Assembly (NCBI GenBank): GCA_038210595.1
Contig: JBBQWN010000015.1
Location: 1 to 58,778, forward strand
Length of the DNA: 58,778 bases
Source: Glacieibacterium sp038210595
GTDB taxonomy: Bacteria; Pseudomonadota; Alphaproteobacteria; Sphingomonadales; Sphingomonadaceae
Direction of reading: 5' to 3'
Below the pieces are notes generated by a model that saw only the letters and a program-made list of their open reading frames with translations, had not been told where the DNA came from and did no database searches. This document shows positions 8,159 to 16,965 of the stretch, one piece after another. The translations under genes were made by a program, and so were the position numbers. How positions within the stretch are numbered: the stretch's first letter is position 1; every line of letters starts with the position of its first letter.

Positions 8159-8919
8159 GCAAGCGCTTCGCGGCCCCGCTGGCGTTGCGCCCGGCGATCG
8201 ACGTGCGCGTGCCGACCACCGCGATGGTGCTGGCGGCGGGGCTGGGCAAGCGCATGCGGCCGCTGACCGCGACGCGCCCCAAGCCGCTGGTCGAGGTGGC
8301 GGGCCGCACGTTGCTGGACCGTGCGCTCGACCATATCCGCATCGCCGGCGTACCCCGCGCCGTCGTCAACGCCCATTATTTTGCCGACCAGATCGTCGCG
8401 CATCTGAAGGGGGCCGGCGCGGGCCTCGACCTGCAATTGTCGGATGAGCGCGACGTGCTGCTGGAAACCGGCGGCGGCGTGACCAAGGCGCTCCCGCTGA
8501 TCGACTGCGACCCGTTCTACGTCGTCAACAGCGACAATCTGTGGATCGATGGCTCGCTCGACACGCTGCGGCTGCTCGCGCAGCGCTGGGACCCGGCGCA
8601 GATGGATGCGCTGCTGCTGCTCGTGCCGCTGGCCCGTGCCACGGGTTACGAAGGGCGCGGCGACTTCCACATGGACCCGGCCGGCCTGATCCGGAAACGC
8701 GGCGAGCATCGCATCGCGCCCTATGTGTTTTCCGGCGTCCAGCTGCTGTCGAAGCGGCTGTTCGATGGCGAGCCGGTCGAACCTTTCTCGATGTGGCGGG
8801 TGTGGGACCGGGCGTTCGTGGCGAACCGCATCTACGGGCTGGTGCACCAGGGCCTGTGGTTCCATGTCGGCACGCCGCAGGCGGTGACCGAGACCGAGGC
8901 GATGCTTGCCGACAGCTGA
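8155..8919 (+). CDS. murU: N-acetylmuramate alpha-1-phosphate uridylyltransferase MurU
   Basis: 254-residue sugar-nucleotidyltransferase. The signature LAAGLGKRMRPLT at 26-38 is followed by Pro-Lys-Pro-Leu-Val and, further on, a Val-Val-Asn-Ser-Asp-Asn metal-binding segment. It converts MurNAc-1-phosphate and UTP to UDP-MurNAc and forms the recycling pair with AmgK just upstream (4-base GTGA overlap). A related glucose-1-phosphate uridylyl- or thymidylyl-transferase cannot be excluded by motif alone, but the partner gene makes MurU by far the best call. The tail overlaps the start of addB by 14 bases. Confidence 0.9.
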   Translation: MSKRFAAPLALRPAIDVRVPTTAMVLAAGLGKRMRPLTATRPKPLVEVAGRTLLDRALDHIRIAGVPRAVVNAHYFADQIVAHLKGAGAGLDLQLSDERDVLLETGGGVTKALPLIDCDPFYVVNSDNLWIDGSLDTLRLLAQRWDPAQMDALLLLVPLARATGYEGRGDFHMDPAGLIRKRGEHRIAPYVFSGVQLLSKRLFDGEPVEPFSMWRVWDRAFVANRIYGLVHQGLWFHVGTPQAVTETEAMLADS

Positions 8920-11761
8920 GCGGCCCCGGGTTTTCACCATTCCACCGCACGTCGCGTTCGTCGATGCGCTGGCGGCGGGGCTGCTCGACCGCGCTGGCGG
9001 CGACCGGCTGACGCTCGCCCGCACCCGTGTCTTCCTGCCCAACCGCCGTGCCGTCCGCGCGCTGACCGACGCCTTCGTCCGCCGGTCGGATGGCGGCCTG
9101 CTGCTGCCGCGGATGACGCCGGTCGGCGATCTTGGCGACGATGCGCTCGACAGCGAAGCGGCACCCGACCTGCCGCAGCCGTTCGATCCGTGCGAGCGGC
9201 GGCTGCGGCTGGCGCAGCTGGTGCGGCGTGGCAGCACCCGGCGCGGCGACGCGGTGACCGCGGTCGAGGCGCTGCGCCTCGCCGATGCGCTCGCCAGCGC
9301 GCTCGACGCGCTGACCGCCGAGGAGGTGGCGGCGGACGCGCTGCAGGCGCTCGATCTCGACGGGCTGTCCGAGCATTTCCGCGTCACGCTCGACCATTTC
9401 ACGGCGGTGCGCGCACTCTGGCCGGCGGTGCTGGCCGCGACCGGCACGATCGACGGCGTGGCGCGGCGCAACGCCGTGCTCGACGGGCTGGTCGAGGCGT
9501 GGCGCGCGACGCCGCCGGCCTATCCGGTGGTCGCGGCGGGGTTGACCGTGGCACCGCCGCCGCTGGCCCGGCTACTCGGCGCGGTGGCGCGGCTGCCGCA
9601 TGGGCTGGTCGTGCTGCCCGGCCTCGACACGGCAATGGCGGAGGCCGAGTGGGAGGCGCTCGGCGAGGCGCATCCGCAGTTCGCCCTGAAGCGCCTGCTC
9701 GACCGCATGAGCGTCGGGCGGGGCGAGGTCGCCGACTGGCCCGATGTCACCGCCGCCGACGGCCCGGCGGCGCGGACACCGCCGGTGGCGCGCGCGATGA
9801 GCCTTGCCGCGTTCACCGGCGACTGGGGCGACGGCGTCGACGCGGCCGATTTCGCCGGGGTGACGACGCTGGAGGCTGCAACCCCCGAGGAGGAGGCGCA
9901 GGCGATCGCGCTGGCGCTGCGCCGCGTGCTGGAGACGCCGGGCCGGACGGGGGCGTTGGTGACGCCTGATCGCGGCCTCGCCCGGCGGGTCGCGGCGCAT
10001 CTGGCACGCTGGGACATCGCCATCGACGATTCCGCCGGGCAACCGCTGGCGGCGACGCCGCCGGGCACGCTGCTGCTGGCGCTGGCCGAAGCCGCGGTCG
10101 CGCATTTCGCACCCGTCGCGCTGCTCGCTGTCCTGAAACACCCATTGGTGCGGCGCGGCCCCGAGCGGCTGGCGTGGCTTGGCGAAGTGCGGCGGGCCGA
10201 CAAGGCGCTGCGCGGTATCCGCCCCGCGCCCGGGCTGGCAGGGATCGGCGAGCGGCTGGACGGCGACACGTGGTGGGTCGGCGTGGCGGCGTTGCTCGAA
10301 CCGCTGGCGGCGGCGTTCGGCGGGCCGGCGTGCGATCTCGCGGCGATCGTCGGCGTGCTGCGCGGCACGGCTGAAGCGCTTGCCGGCGACGAATTGTGGC
10401 GCGGTCCGGCGGGGCGCGCGCTGGCCGTCGTCGTCGCGCAACTTGGCGAGCATGGCCGCCACCTCGAACCGTTCGATCCGGCGGACGCGCCGCCGCTGCT
10501 GGCGGCTTTCCTGAAGGACGTGCCGGTGCGCCCGTCCTATCCGAAGCATCCGCGGCTCAGCCTTTACGGCACGCTCGAGGCGCGGCTGCAGCGCGCCGAT
10601 CTGACCATCCTCGGCGGGCTCAACGAAGGCGTTTGGCCGGGCGTGCTGGCGCCTGATCCGTGGCTGCCGCCCAAGGTCCGCGCCGCGCTCGGGCTGGGCG
10701 GGGCGCAGCGCGCGGTGGGGCTGGCGGCGCATGATTTCGTCGAGGGGCTGGGCGGCGCGCAAGTGCTGCTGACCCGCGCCCGGCGCGACGACAGCGCGCC
10801 GACGGTCGCGTCGCGGCTGTGGTTGCGGCTGCACGCGCTCGCCGGCCCGGCGCTTGCCCGCGACGAAGCGCTGCTGGCCTGGGTGCGCAGCCTCGACCGG
10901 GCGGAAGCAATCGTCCCCGCGGCGCGCCCCGAGCCGAACCCAGCGGCGGCGCTGCGCCCGCGTCGCATTTCGGTCACCGCGGCCGAACGACTGCGCGCCG
11001 ACCCGTTCAGTTTCTACGCGGGCACGATGCTGAGGCTCGATCCGCTCGATGCGCTTGAGGAGGATCCCGGTGCCGCCGAGAAGGGCATCGATCTCCACAA
11101 AGTCCTCCAGGAGTGGACGGATACCGGCGGGGATCTCCAGGCTATTGCTGCGGACATGCTGCGCAGCAACTGGGCCGCGCATCCGCTGATGCAGGCACTC
11201 TGGGCACCGCGCGTCCGCCGCGCGCTAGACTGGGTCATCGAGGAGAGCGGCCGCTGGGAAGCGGAGGGCTGGACGCCCGTCAAGGCTGAGGCCAAGGCCG
11301 AGCGGACGTTGCCGAACGGTATCTTGCTGCATGGCCGCGCCGACCGCGTCGATCGAAACGGCAACGGCGCGCTGGCGATCATCGACTACAAAAGCGGCAC
11401 GATACCCTCGCACGACCAGATCACCGGCGGCTTTGCGCTGCAGATGGGTCTGCTCGCCTGGCTTGCGGAGGCGCAGGGCTTCGCGGACGTCGACCCCGCC
11501 GCGGTCACTGCGCTGTGTTACTGGAAGCTGAGCGGCGGCAAGACGCCGGGCACGGCGAAGAACCCGTTGCTGCACTACAAGGACGAGACGCCGGTCGCCG
11601 ATCACGTCACTGCGACCCGCGCAGTGTTCGACGAGCTGTGCGCGAAATTCCTGCTCGGCGATACGCCGTTCACCGCCAAGCTGCACCCCGATCATGCCGC
11701 GCGCTACAGCGACTATGACCATCTCGCGCGCGTCGCGGAATGGCAGGCCCGGCCGCGATGA
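8906..11761 (+). CDS. addB: Double-strand break repair protein AddB (alphaproteobacterial type)
   Basis: 951 residues. AddB pairs with AddA to resect double-strand breaks for RecA loading, in place of RecBCD. Alphaproteobacterial AddB lacks a working N-terminal Walker A, and none is seen here. The C-terminal PD-(D/E)xK nuclease is visible as Ile-Ile-Asp-Tyr-Lys-Ser-Gly (about residues 826-832). The start is TTG 8906, inside the end of murU. It precedes the conserved Arg-Val-Phe-Thr-Ile-Pro opening, and no ATG lies nearby. The stop overlaps the addA ATG by 4 bases, as expected for stoichiometric subunits. Confidence 0.93.
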   Translation: MPTAERPRVFTIPPHVAFVDALAAGLLDRAGGDRLTLARTRVFLPNRRAVRALTDAFVRRSDGGLLLPRMTPVGDLGDDALDSEAAPDLPQPFDPCERRLRLAQLVRRGSTRRGDAVTAVEALRLADALASALDALTAEEVAADALQALDLDGLSEHFRVTLDHFTAVRALWPAVLAATGTIDGVARRNAVLDGLVEAWRATPPAYPVVAAGLTVAPPPLARLLGAVARLPHGLVVLPGLDTAMAEAEWEALGEAHPQFALKRLLDRMSVGRGEVADWPDVTAADGPAARTPPVARAMSLAAFTGDWGDGVDAADFAGVTTLEAATPEEEAQAIALALRRVLETPGRTGALVTPDRGLARRVAAHLARWDIAIDDSAGQPLAATPPGTLLLALAEAAVAHFAPVALLAVLKHPLVRRGPERLAWLGEVRRADKALRGIRPAPGLAGIGERLDGDTWWVGVAALLEPLAAAFGGPACDLAAIVGVLRGTAEALAGDELWRGPAGRALAVVVAQLGEHGRHLEPFDPADAPPLLAAFLKDVPVRPSYPKHPRLSLYGTLEARLQRADLTILGGLNEGVWPGVLAPDPWLPPKVRAALGLGGAQRAVGLAAHDFVEGLGGAQVLLTRARRDDSAPTVASRLWLRLHALAGPALARDEALLAWVRSLDRAEAIVPAARPEPNPAAALRPRRISVTAAERLRADPFSFYAGTMLRLDPLDALEEDPGAAEKGIDLHKVLQEWTDTGGDLQAIAADMLRSNWAAHPLMQALWAPRVRRALDWVIEESGRWEAEGWTPVKAEAKAERTLPNGILLHGRADRVDRNGNGALAIIDYKSGTIPSHDQITGGFALQMGLLAWLAEAQGFADVDPAAVTALCYWKLSGGKTPGTAKNPLLHYKDETPVADHVTATRAVFDELCAKFLLGDTPFTAKLHPDHAARYSDYDHLARVAEWQARPR

Positions 11762-14700
11762 AGCCGCTGCTGCCGCTGCGCGACGACCAAGCGCTGGGTG
11801 CCCACCCGGACGACAACGCCTGGGTGTCGGCGAGCGCGGGGACGGGCAAGACCCAGGTGCTGAGCGCCCGGGTGTTGCGGCTTTTGCTGCGCGGCGAAGA
11901 CCCCGACAAGATCCTGTGCCTGACGTTCACCAAGGCCGGTGCGGCGGAGATGCAGGCGCGCGTTTTCGACCGGCTGGCGCACTGGGTGCGCTGTCCCGAA
12001 GCCGAGCTGCGCCGCGATCTTGCGGCGATCCGCGCCGACAGCGACGAGGCGGCGTGCGCGCAGGCGCGGACCCTGTTCGCCCATACGCTCGACGCGCGCG
12101 GCGGGCTGCAGGTGCAGACCATCCATGCCTACGCCCAGTCGCTGCTCGCGGCGTTCCCGGTCGAAGCGGGGATCGCGCCCGGGTTCGAGCCGCTCGCTGA
12201 CCGCGACGCGGGCGTGCTGCGCGCCCGCATCCTGACCGAATGCATCGAGACGGCGGCCGCTACCGGCGACCACGGTTTCCTCGACGATGTCGGGCAGGTC
12301 AGCATCGCGCGCGGTGAAAGCTCGCTCGACAAGATCGCCGGCGTGCTGATCCGCCACGCCCGGGCGATCGCCGATCTCGGCCCCGTGAGCGGCATCGAGC
12401 CGCGCCTGCGCCGCCTGTTCGGCCTGCCCGGCGAGGGGACACGCGACGAGGCGCTGGCAGCGGCGGTAGCGGGGCTCGACCGCACCGGGCTGGCGGCGCT
12501 GGCACGCTATTATCTCGCCAGCGGCAAGGCGAGCTATGCTGCCCGCGGCGACGAACTGCTGTGCTGGCTCGGCTACGACACGGCGGCGGCAGTTACCAAC
12601 CTCGACCTGCTGTGCAAGGCATTCCACAAGAAGACCGCGGACGAGCGCTACAAGGACCTGGTTCCCGGCGGCAAGAACGCCGACCCCGACATGGCCGCGC
12701 TCGCCGACCGGCTCTGCGACGCGATCGACACGCTGGTCGACACCCGCCGCCATCTCGACATGGTCGACAATGCCGCGCGCCACCTGCGGGTCGGGACCCG
12801 CATCTGTGCGGCCTATGCCGCGCACAAGCGCCGCGCCGGGCGGATCGACTATGACGACATGATCGCGCTGGCGGCCGAATTGCTGCAGCGGCCCGGCATG
12901 GGCGAGTGGGTGCGCTACAAGCTCGACAGCCGCATCGACCACCTGCTCGTCGACGAGGCGCAGGACACCAACGCCGCGCAGTGGGAGATCGTCCGCGCGC
13001 TCAGCGACGAGTTCTTCGACGGCAAAGGGGCGCGCGACCTGCAGCGCACCCTGTTCGTGGTCGGCGACTTCAAGCAGGCGATCTTCAGCTTCCAGGGCTC
13101 CGACCCGCGGCTGTTTACCGCGGCGCAGGAGGATTACCGTGGCCGGGTCCGCGACGCACTGCTCGGCTGGCGCGACGTCGATCTCGCCGAATCGTTCCGT
13201 TCGGTGCCCGCGGTGCTCGACGTCGTCGCCAAGGTCATCGAGCACCTCGGCCACACGGCACTTGGCCTGCCCGGCCCGCCGCCGCCGCCGCGCGCCGCCC
13301 GTGGCGAACTGCCCGGCGCGGTGACGCTGTGGCCGCCGCTCAGGGGCGACGACGCGGCGGACGAGCGGGAATGGCTGCCGCCCGGACAGATTCAGATGGC
13401 GCACGACCTGGCCAAGCGCATTGCGGCGTGGACCGACCCGGTCACCGGCATGATGCTGCCGGCGCGCGGCCGGATCGCCCGGCCCGAGGACATCCTGGTT
13501 CTGGTCCGCAACCGCGGCGAGTTCGTTCAGCCGCTGGTCGGCGCGCTGCACCGCTGGGGCGTGCCGGTTGCAGGCGCCGACCGCCTGCGCCTGACCGAAC
13601 CGCTGGCGGTGCAGGACTGTCTGGCGCTCGTCCGCTTCGTGCTGCAGCCGGGCGACGACCTGACCTGCGCGACGCTGCTGATGTCGCCGTTCATGGGCCT
13701 CGACCACGATGCGCTGTTCGAGCTCGCGCACCATCGGCGCGGCTCGCTGTGGGCCGGAGTGCAGGCCGCGGGCGGCGCGGCGGCGGACTGGCTTGGGCAG
13801 GTGCTCGGCCTCGCCGATTTCAGCGCGCCGTACGAGTTTCTCGAAACAGTCCTGTCGGGGCCGCTGGGCGGACGCGCGCGGCTGCTGCGCCGGCTCGGCG
13901 AGGAAGCGCGCGAGGCGGTGCAGGCGGTGCTGGCACAGGCGCTGGCGTTCGAGACGGCGAACGCGCCGACGCTGCAAGGTTTCCTGGCGTGGATGGAAGG
14001 CCACGACGTCGACATCAAGCGCGACCCCGACGCGCCGCTCGACGCGGTCCGGATCATGACCGTGCACGGGGCGAAGGGCCTGCAGGCGCCGATCGTGGTG
14101 CTGGCGGACGCGACCCGCGATACCTCGCGGCCGGGCGATCACGTGCTGCTCGGGGTCGGCGACGCTTTCCTGCCGGTGTTCCATGGCGGCGCGGCGGGCA
14201 AGGTCGGCGAGGTGGCGCGGCTGGCCGAGTATCAGAAGGAGCGCGAGGCGGAGGAGCATTGGCGGCTGCTCTATGTCGCGCTGACCCGCGCCGAGGATCT
14301 GCTGTTCGTCGGCGGCGCGCTGCCACGCCAGCGCGGCGAGAAGCCGCCTGAAGTCCCCGCCGACAGCTGGTATGCGGCAGTGCAGGCGGCGTTGACGGCG
14401 CTGAATGCGACCACGGAGGCCGACGGTTCTCTGGTCTATCGCAGCCATGCCGCCGCACCGCCGCACCTGGAACTTCGCCCCGACTCGATCCGGCTCGACC
14501 CCGAAATTCCCGGATGGGCACGTCGGCCCGCCCCCGCCGAAGCCCGGCCGCCGCGACCGCTCAGCCCGTCGGCGATCGCGGCCGACGATGTGGCTTACCC
14601 GCCGCCGACCCCGGCGATGGCGGCGGCGGCGCGGCGCGGCACGCTGCTCCACGCGCTGTTCGAGCGGCTGCCGCAGGCCGCCCCGGCGGCGCGTGCGGCG

Positions 14701-15159
14701 CTGGCCGCGCGCTGGCTCGGGGTCCATGCCGCCGATCTTGACGCCGCCAGCCGGGATTCGCTCGCCGTGACCGCGCTCGGCATCGTTGATGACCCGCGCT
14801 TTGCCGACGTGTTCGGCCCGGATGCGCTCGCCGAAGCGCCGATTGCCGCGGTCGTCGACGGCGTCGTGGTGGCCGGCACCGTCGACCGGCTGCTGGTCGA
14901 CGGCGACCGCTTCCAGCTGATCGACTTCAAGACCGGCAGCCGCGTGCCCGCCGCGCCGGAGGGGGTCGAGCCCTATCACCTGAAGCAGATGGCGGCCTAT
15001 GTGGCGGCGCTGCGCGTCATCTTCCCGGGGGCCAGCGTCGAGGCGGCGCTGCTCTACACCCACGACGCGACGCTGATCGCGCTGCCGCCGGCGCTGCTCG
15101 ACGCGCATGCGCCGCGGCTTGGGACCGCCCAAGAAACGCTTGGGCCCGCCGCCCGTTGA
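11758..15159 (+). CDS. addA: Double-strand break repair helicase-nuclease AddA
   Basis: 1133 residues. The UvrD-type helicase opens with the Walker A SAGTGKT at 26-32. Walker B appears as Leu-Val-Asp-Glu-Ala-Gln-Asp-Thr near residue 398, later helicase motifs follow (including Leu-Leu-Tyr-Val-Ala-Leu-Thr-Arg-Ala near 840), and the C-terminal RecB-like nuclease shows Leu-Ile-Asp-Phe-Lys-Thr-Gly. With AddB it unwinds and degrades DNA ends. An upstream in-frame start at 11740 exists, but ATG 11758 is preferred for its ATGA overlap with addB. The opposite strand is open almost throughout (11713-15132). This is a codon-bias shadow, not a gene. Confidence 0.95.
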   Translation: MKPLLPLRDDQALGAHPDDNAWVSASAGTGKTQVLSARVLRLLLRGEDPDKILCLTFTKAGAAEMQARVFDRLAHWVRCPEAELRRDLAAIRADSDEAACAQARTLFAHTLDARGGLQVQTIHAYAQSLLAAFPVEAGIAPGFEPLADRDAGVLRARILTECIETAAATGDHGFLDDVGQVSIARGESSLDKIAGVLIRHARAIADLGPVSGIEPRLRRLFGLPGEGTRDEALAAAVAGLDRTGLAALARYYLASGKASYAARGDELLCWLGYDTAAAVTNLDLLCKAFHKKTADERYKDLVPGGKNADPDMAALADRLCDAIDTLVDTRRHLDMVDNAARHLRVGTRICAAYAAHKRRAGRIDYDDMIALAAELLQRPGMGEWVRYKLDSRIDHLLVDEAQDTNAAQWEIVRALSDEFFDGKGARDLQRTLFVVGDFKQAIFSFQGSDPRLFTAAQEDYRGRVRDALLGWRDVDLAESFRSVPAVLDVVAKVIEHLGHTALGLPGPPPPPRAARGELPGAVTLWPPLRGDDAADEREWLPPGQIQMAHDLAKRIAAWTDPVTGMMLPARGRIARPEDILVLVRNRGEFVQPLVGALHRWGVPVAGADRLRLTEPLAVQDCLALVRFVLQPGDDLTCATLLMSPFMGLDHDALFELAHHRRGSLWAGVQAAGGAAADWLGQVLGLADFSAPYEFLETVLSGPLGGRARLLRRLGEEAREAVQAVLAQALAFETANAPTLQGFLAWMEGHDVDIKRDPDAPLDAVRIMTVHGAKGLQAPIVVLADATRDTSRPGDHVLLGVGDAFLPVFHGGAAGKVGEVARLAEYQKEREAEEHWRLLYVALTRAEDLLFVGGALPRQRGEKPPEVPADSWYAAVQAALTALNATTEADGSLVYRSHAAAPPHLELRPDSIRLDPEIPGWARRPAPAEARPPRPLSPSAIAADDVAYPPPTPAMAAAARRGTLLHALFERLPQAAPAARAALAARWLGVHAADLDAASRDSLAVTALGIVDDPRFADVFGPDALAEAPIAAVVDGVVVAGTVDRLLVDGDRFQLIDFKTGSRVPAAPEGVEPYHLKQMAAYVAALRVIFPGASVEAALLYTHDATLIALPPALLDAHAPRLGTAQETLGPAAR

Positions 15160-15211
15160 TTGCCGGGGTCGCCGGGTCTATTTCGAAACGGTACCAGACA
15201 GGAGCCGCATC

Positions 15212-15532
15212 ATGGCCGCCAAGCACGTTACCGACGCCTCGTTCCACGCCGATGTCCTCAGCAGCACCAAGCCGGTGCTCGTCGACTTCTGGGCGGAATG
15301 GTGCGGCCCCTGCCGCCAGATCGGCCCGGCGCTCGAGGAGCTGAACGACGAGCTCGCCGGCGTCGACATCGTCAAGGTCAACATCGACGAGAACCCCGAC
15401 GCGCCGACCAAGTACGGCGTCCGCGGCATCCCGACGATGATCCTGTTCAAGAACGGCGAGATCGCCGCCACCGCCGTCGGCGCCCGCCCCAAGTCGGCGA
15501 TCAAGGCCTGGCTGGAAGGCGAGCTCGGCTAA
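15212..15532 (+). CDS. trxA: Thioredoxin
   Basis: 106 residues with the redox-active WCGPC at 30-34 and the cis-proline segment Gly-Ile-Pro-Thr-Met near 73-77, the full length of a classical cytoplasmic thioredoxin. It reduces protein disulfides (ribonucleotide reductase, PAPS/Met-sulfoxide reductases) using thioredoxin reductase. ATG 15212 has AGGAG at about 8 bases; the frame reaches back to 15107, but that part overlaps addA. A 52-base gap separates it from addA, so it may share that transcript or have its own promoter. The stop overlaps that of the convergent amidase by 4 bases. Confidence 0.95.
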   Translation: MAAKHVTDASFHADVLSSTKPVLVDFWAEWCGPCRQIGPALEELNDELAGVDIVKVNIDENPDAPTKYGVRGIPTMILFKNGEIAATAVGARPKSAIKAWLEGELG

Positions 15533-16965
15533 AGCGGCGGCGCGGGCATCGCGTCGAGGATCGCCTCGATCGCCAGCCCGATGCCGAGCAGCGCGCGGTC
15601 GGCCCCGGCCGGGCCGTCCAGCTCGATCGCCACCGGCAGCCGCCGGTCGGCGGTCAGGCCGGCGGGAAGTACCAGCCCCGGCAAGCCAGCGGTGCTGCCC
15701 AGCGTGATGTTGCGGGCGATCGCGGTCACGAAGGGGATTTCGGCACCGTTGACCGGCACGGTCGCGGCTGCCCCCAAAAGCGGCGCAGCGGCCATCGTCG
15801 CGGGCAAGAGCATCGCATCGAGCCGGTGCTGCGCGAACCACGCTGCCATCTGACCGCGCAGCGCCGGCAGCGCCACGTCGCGAGCGTGTTCGTAAACCGC
15901 CGCCGAAATCGCCGACGGTGCACCGGGCAGCGCGAATTGCTTCAGCAGCGCGCCGACATCGGGACTCGCGGCCGCCAGCAGCGCCGGCAGGTCGACCGGG
16001 GCGTCGTGATCCAGCAGGTAGCGCGTCAGAGACGGTCCGACATCGTGCAACTGGACCGGCAGGGTGATCGACCCGATGACGGCATCGACGCCGTCGATCG
16101 GCGCATCGACCAGTTCGACACCCGCATCGGCCAGCCGCGCCAGCACCGCGTCGATGACGCTCGCGACCGGCGCGTCGAGTCCGGCGAAGAATGCGTCGCG
16201 GTCGAGGCCAAGCCGCAGTCCCGACAGCGCCGGCACCGCGATCGGCCGTGCGTCGCCGGTGACCACCGCATCGAACAGCGCAAGGTCGCCGACACAGCGC
16301 GCGTGCGGCCCGACCTGGTCGAACAGCGGTGTGATCGGTGCCGCGCCATCGTTCGGGTAACGGCCGGTGGTCGGGCGGAAGCCGCAGACGCCGCACAGCG
16401 CGGCGGGCACGCGGATCGAGCCCTGTGTGTCCTCCGCGACCCCGAGCGGGGCCATGCGTGCCGCCACGGCGGCCGCAGTGCCGCCCGAGCTGCCGCCCGC
16501 GATCCGCGACCGGTCCCACGGATTGTGCACCGCGCCGAACACCTGGTTGTCGCTGGTCCAGCCGAACGACAGTTCGTGCAGGTTGGTCTTGCCGAGTACG
16601 ATCGCGCCGGCGTCGCGCAGCCTGGCGACGATGCCGGCGTCGGCGGCGGGCCGGAAAGCCCGCAGCGCCGCGGTGCCGGCCGAGGTGGGCAGGTCGCGGG
16701 TGTTGATGCTGTCCTTTACCGGGATCGGCAGGCCGTGCAGCGAGCCCAGTTCCGCGCCCGTGGCGCGGTGCCGGTCGGCGGCCTCCGCCGCCGCGCGCAC
16801 GCGCTCGGGTTCGAGCGTGATGAAGGCATTCAGTTCAGCGCCGCTCGCGCACCGGGCGAGCAGCGCGTCCGCATAAGCCGCGGCGCTGATTTCGCCCGCC
16901 CGCATCGCCGCCACCGCGGCCAGCGCCGGCCAGTCGCTCGGGTCGTCAGCTGCGATAGTCGGCAT
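15529..16965 (-). CDS. Amidase-signature family hydrolase (indoleacetamide/mandelamide hydrolase-like)
   Basis: 478 residues with the complete amidase-signature triad: Lys84 (Pro-Val-Lys-Asp), cis-Ser159 in the GGSSGGT loop at 157-163, and nucleophile Ser183 in DTQGSIRVP (179-187). The following Gly-Phe-Arg-Pro-Thr-Thr-Gly-Arg-Tyr-Pro stretch resembles indoleacetamide/mandelamide hydrolases rather than GatA, and no gatB or gatC is adjacent. It cleaves a small carboxylic amide; the substrate is unknown. The start codon lies inside argJ (20-base overlap on the same strand), so translation is probably coupled to argJ. That linkage to arginine synthesis is unusual. Confidence 0.85.
   Translation of the reverse strand: MPTIAADDPSDWPALAAVAAMRAGEISAAAYADALLARCASGAELNAFITLEPERVRAAAEAADRHRATGAELGSLHGLPIPVKDSINTRDLPTSAGTAALRAFRPAADAGIVARLRDAGAIVLGKTNLHELSFGWTSDNQVFGAVHNPWDRSRIAGGSSGGTAAAVAARMAPLGVAEDTQGSIRVPAALCGVCGFRPTTGRYPNDGAAPITPLFDQVGPHARCVGDLALFDAVVTGDARPIAVPALSGLRLGLDRDAFFAGLDAPVASVIDAVLARLADAGVELVDAPIDGVDAVIGSITLPVQLHDVGPSLTRYLLDHDAPVDLPALLAAASPDVGALLKQFALPGAPSAISAAVYEHARDVALPALRGQMAAWFAQHRLDAMLLPATMAAAPLLGAAATVPVNGAEIPFVTAIARNITLGSTAGLPGLVLPAGLTADRRLPVAIELDGPAGADRALLGIGLAIEAILDAMPAPPL

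Noticed and set aside
11713..15132. A 1139-codon open frame antisense to addA, and similar long antisense frames such as 20214-22697 (secA) and 38383-41103 (LuxR regulator)
   Set aside because: They are mirror frames produced by strong GC bias in codon third positions. Their products are Arg/Gly/Asp/Val-rich, show no motifs, and the sense strand encodes clear conserved proteins.
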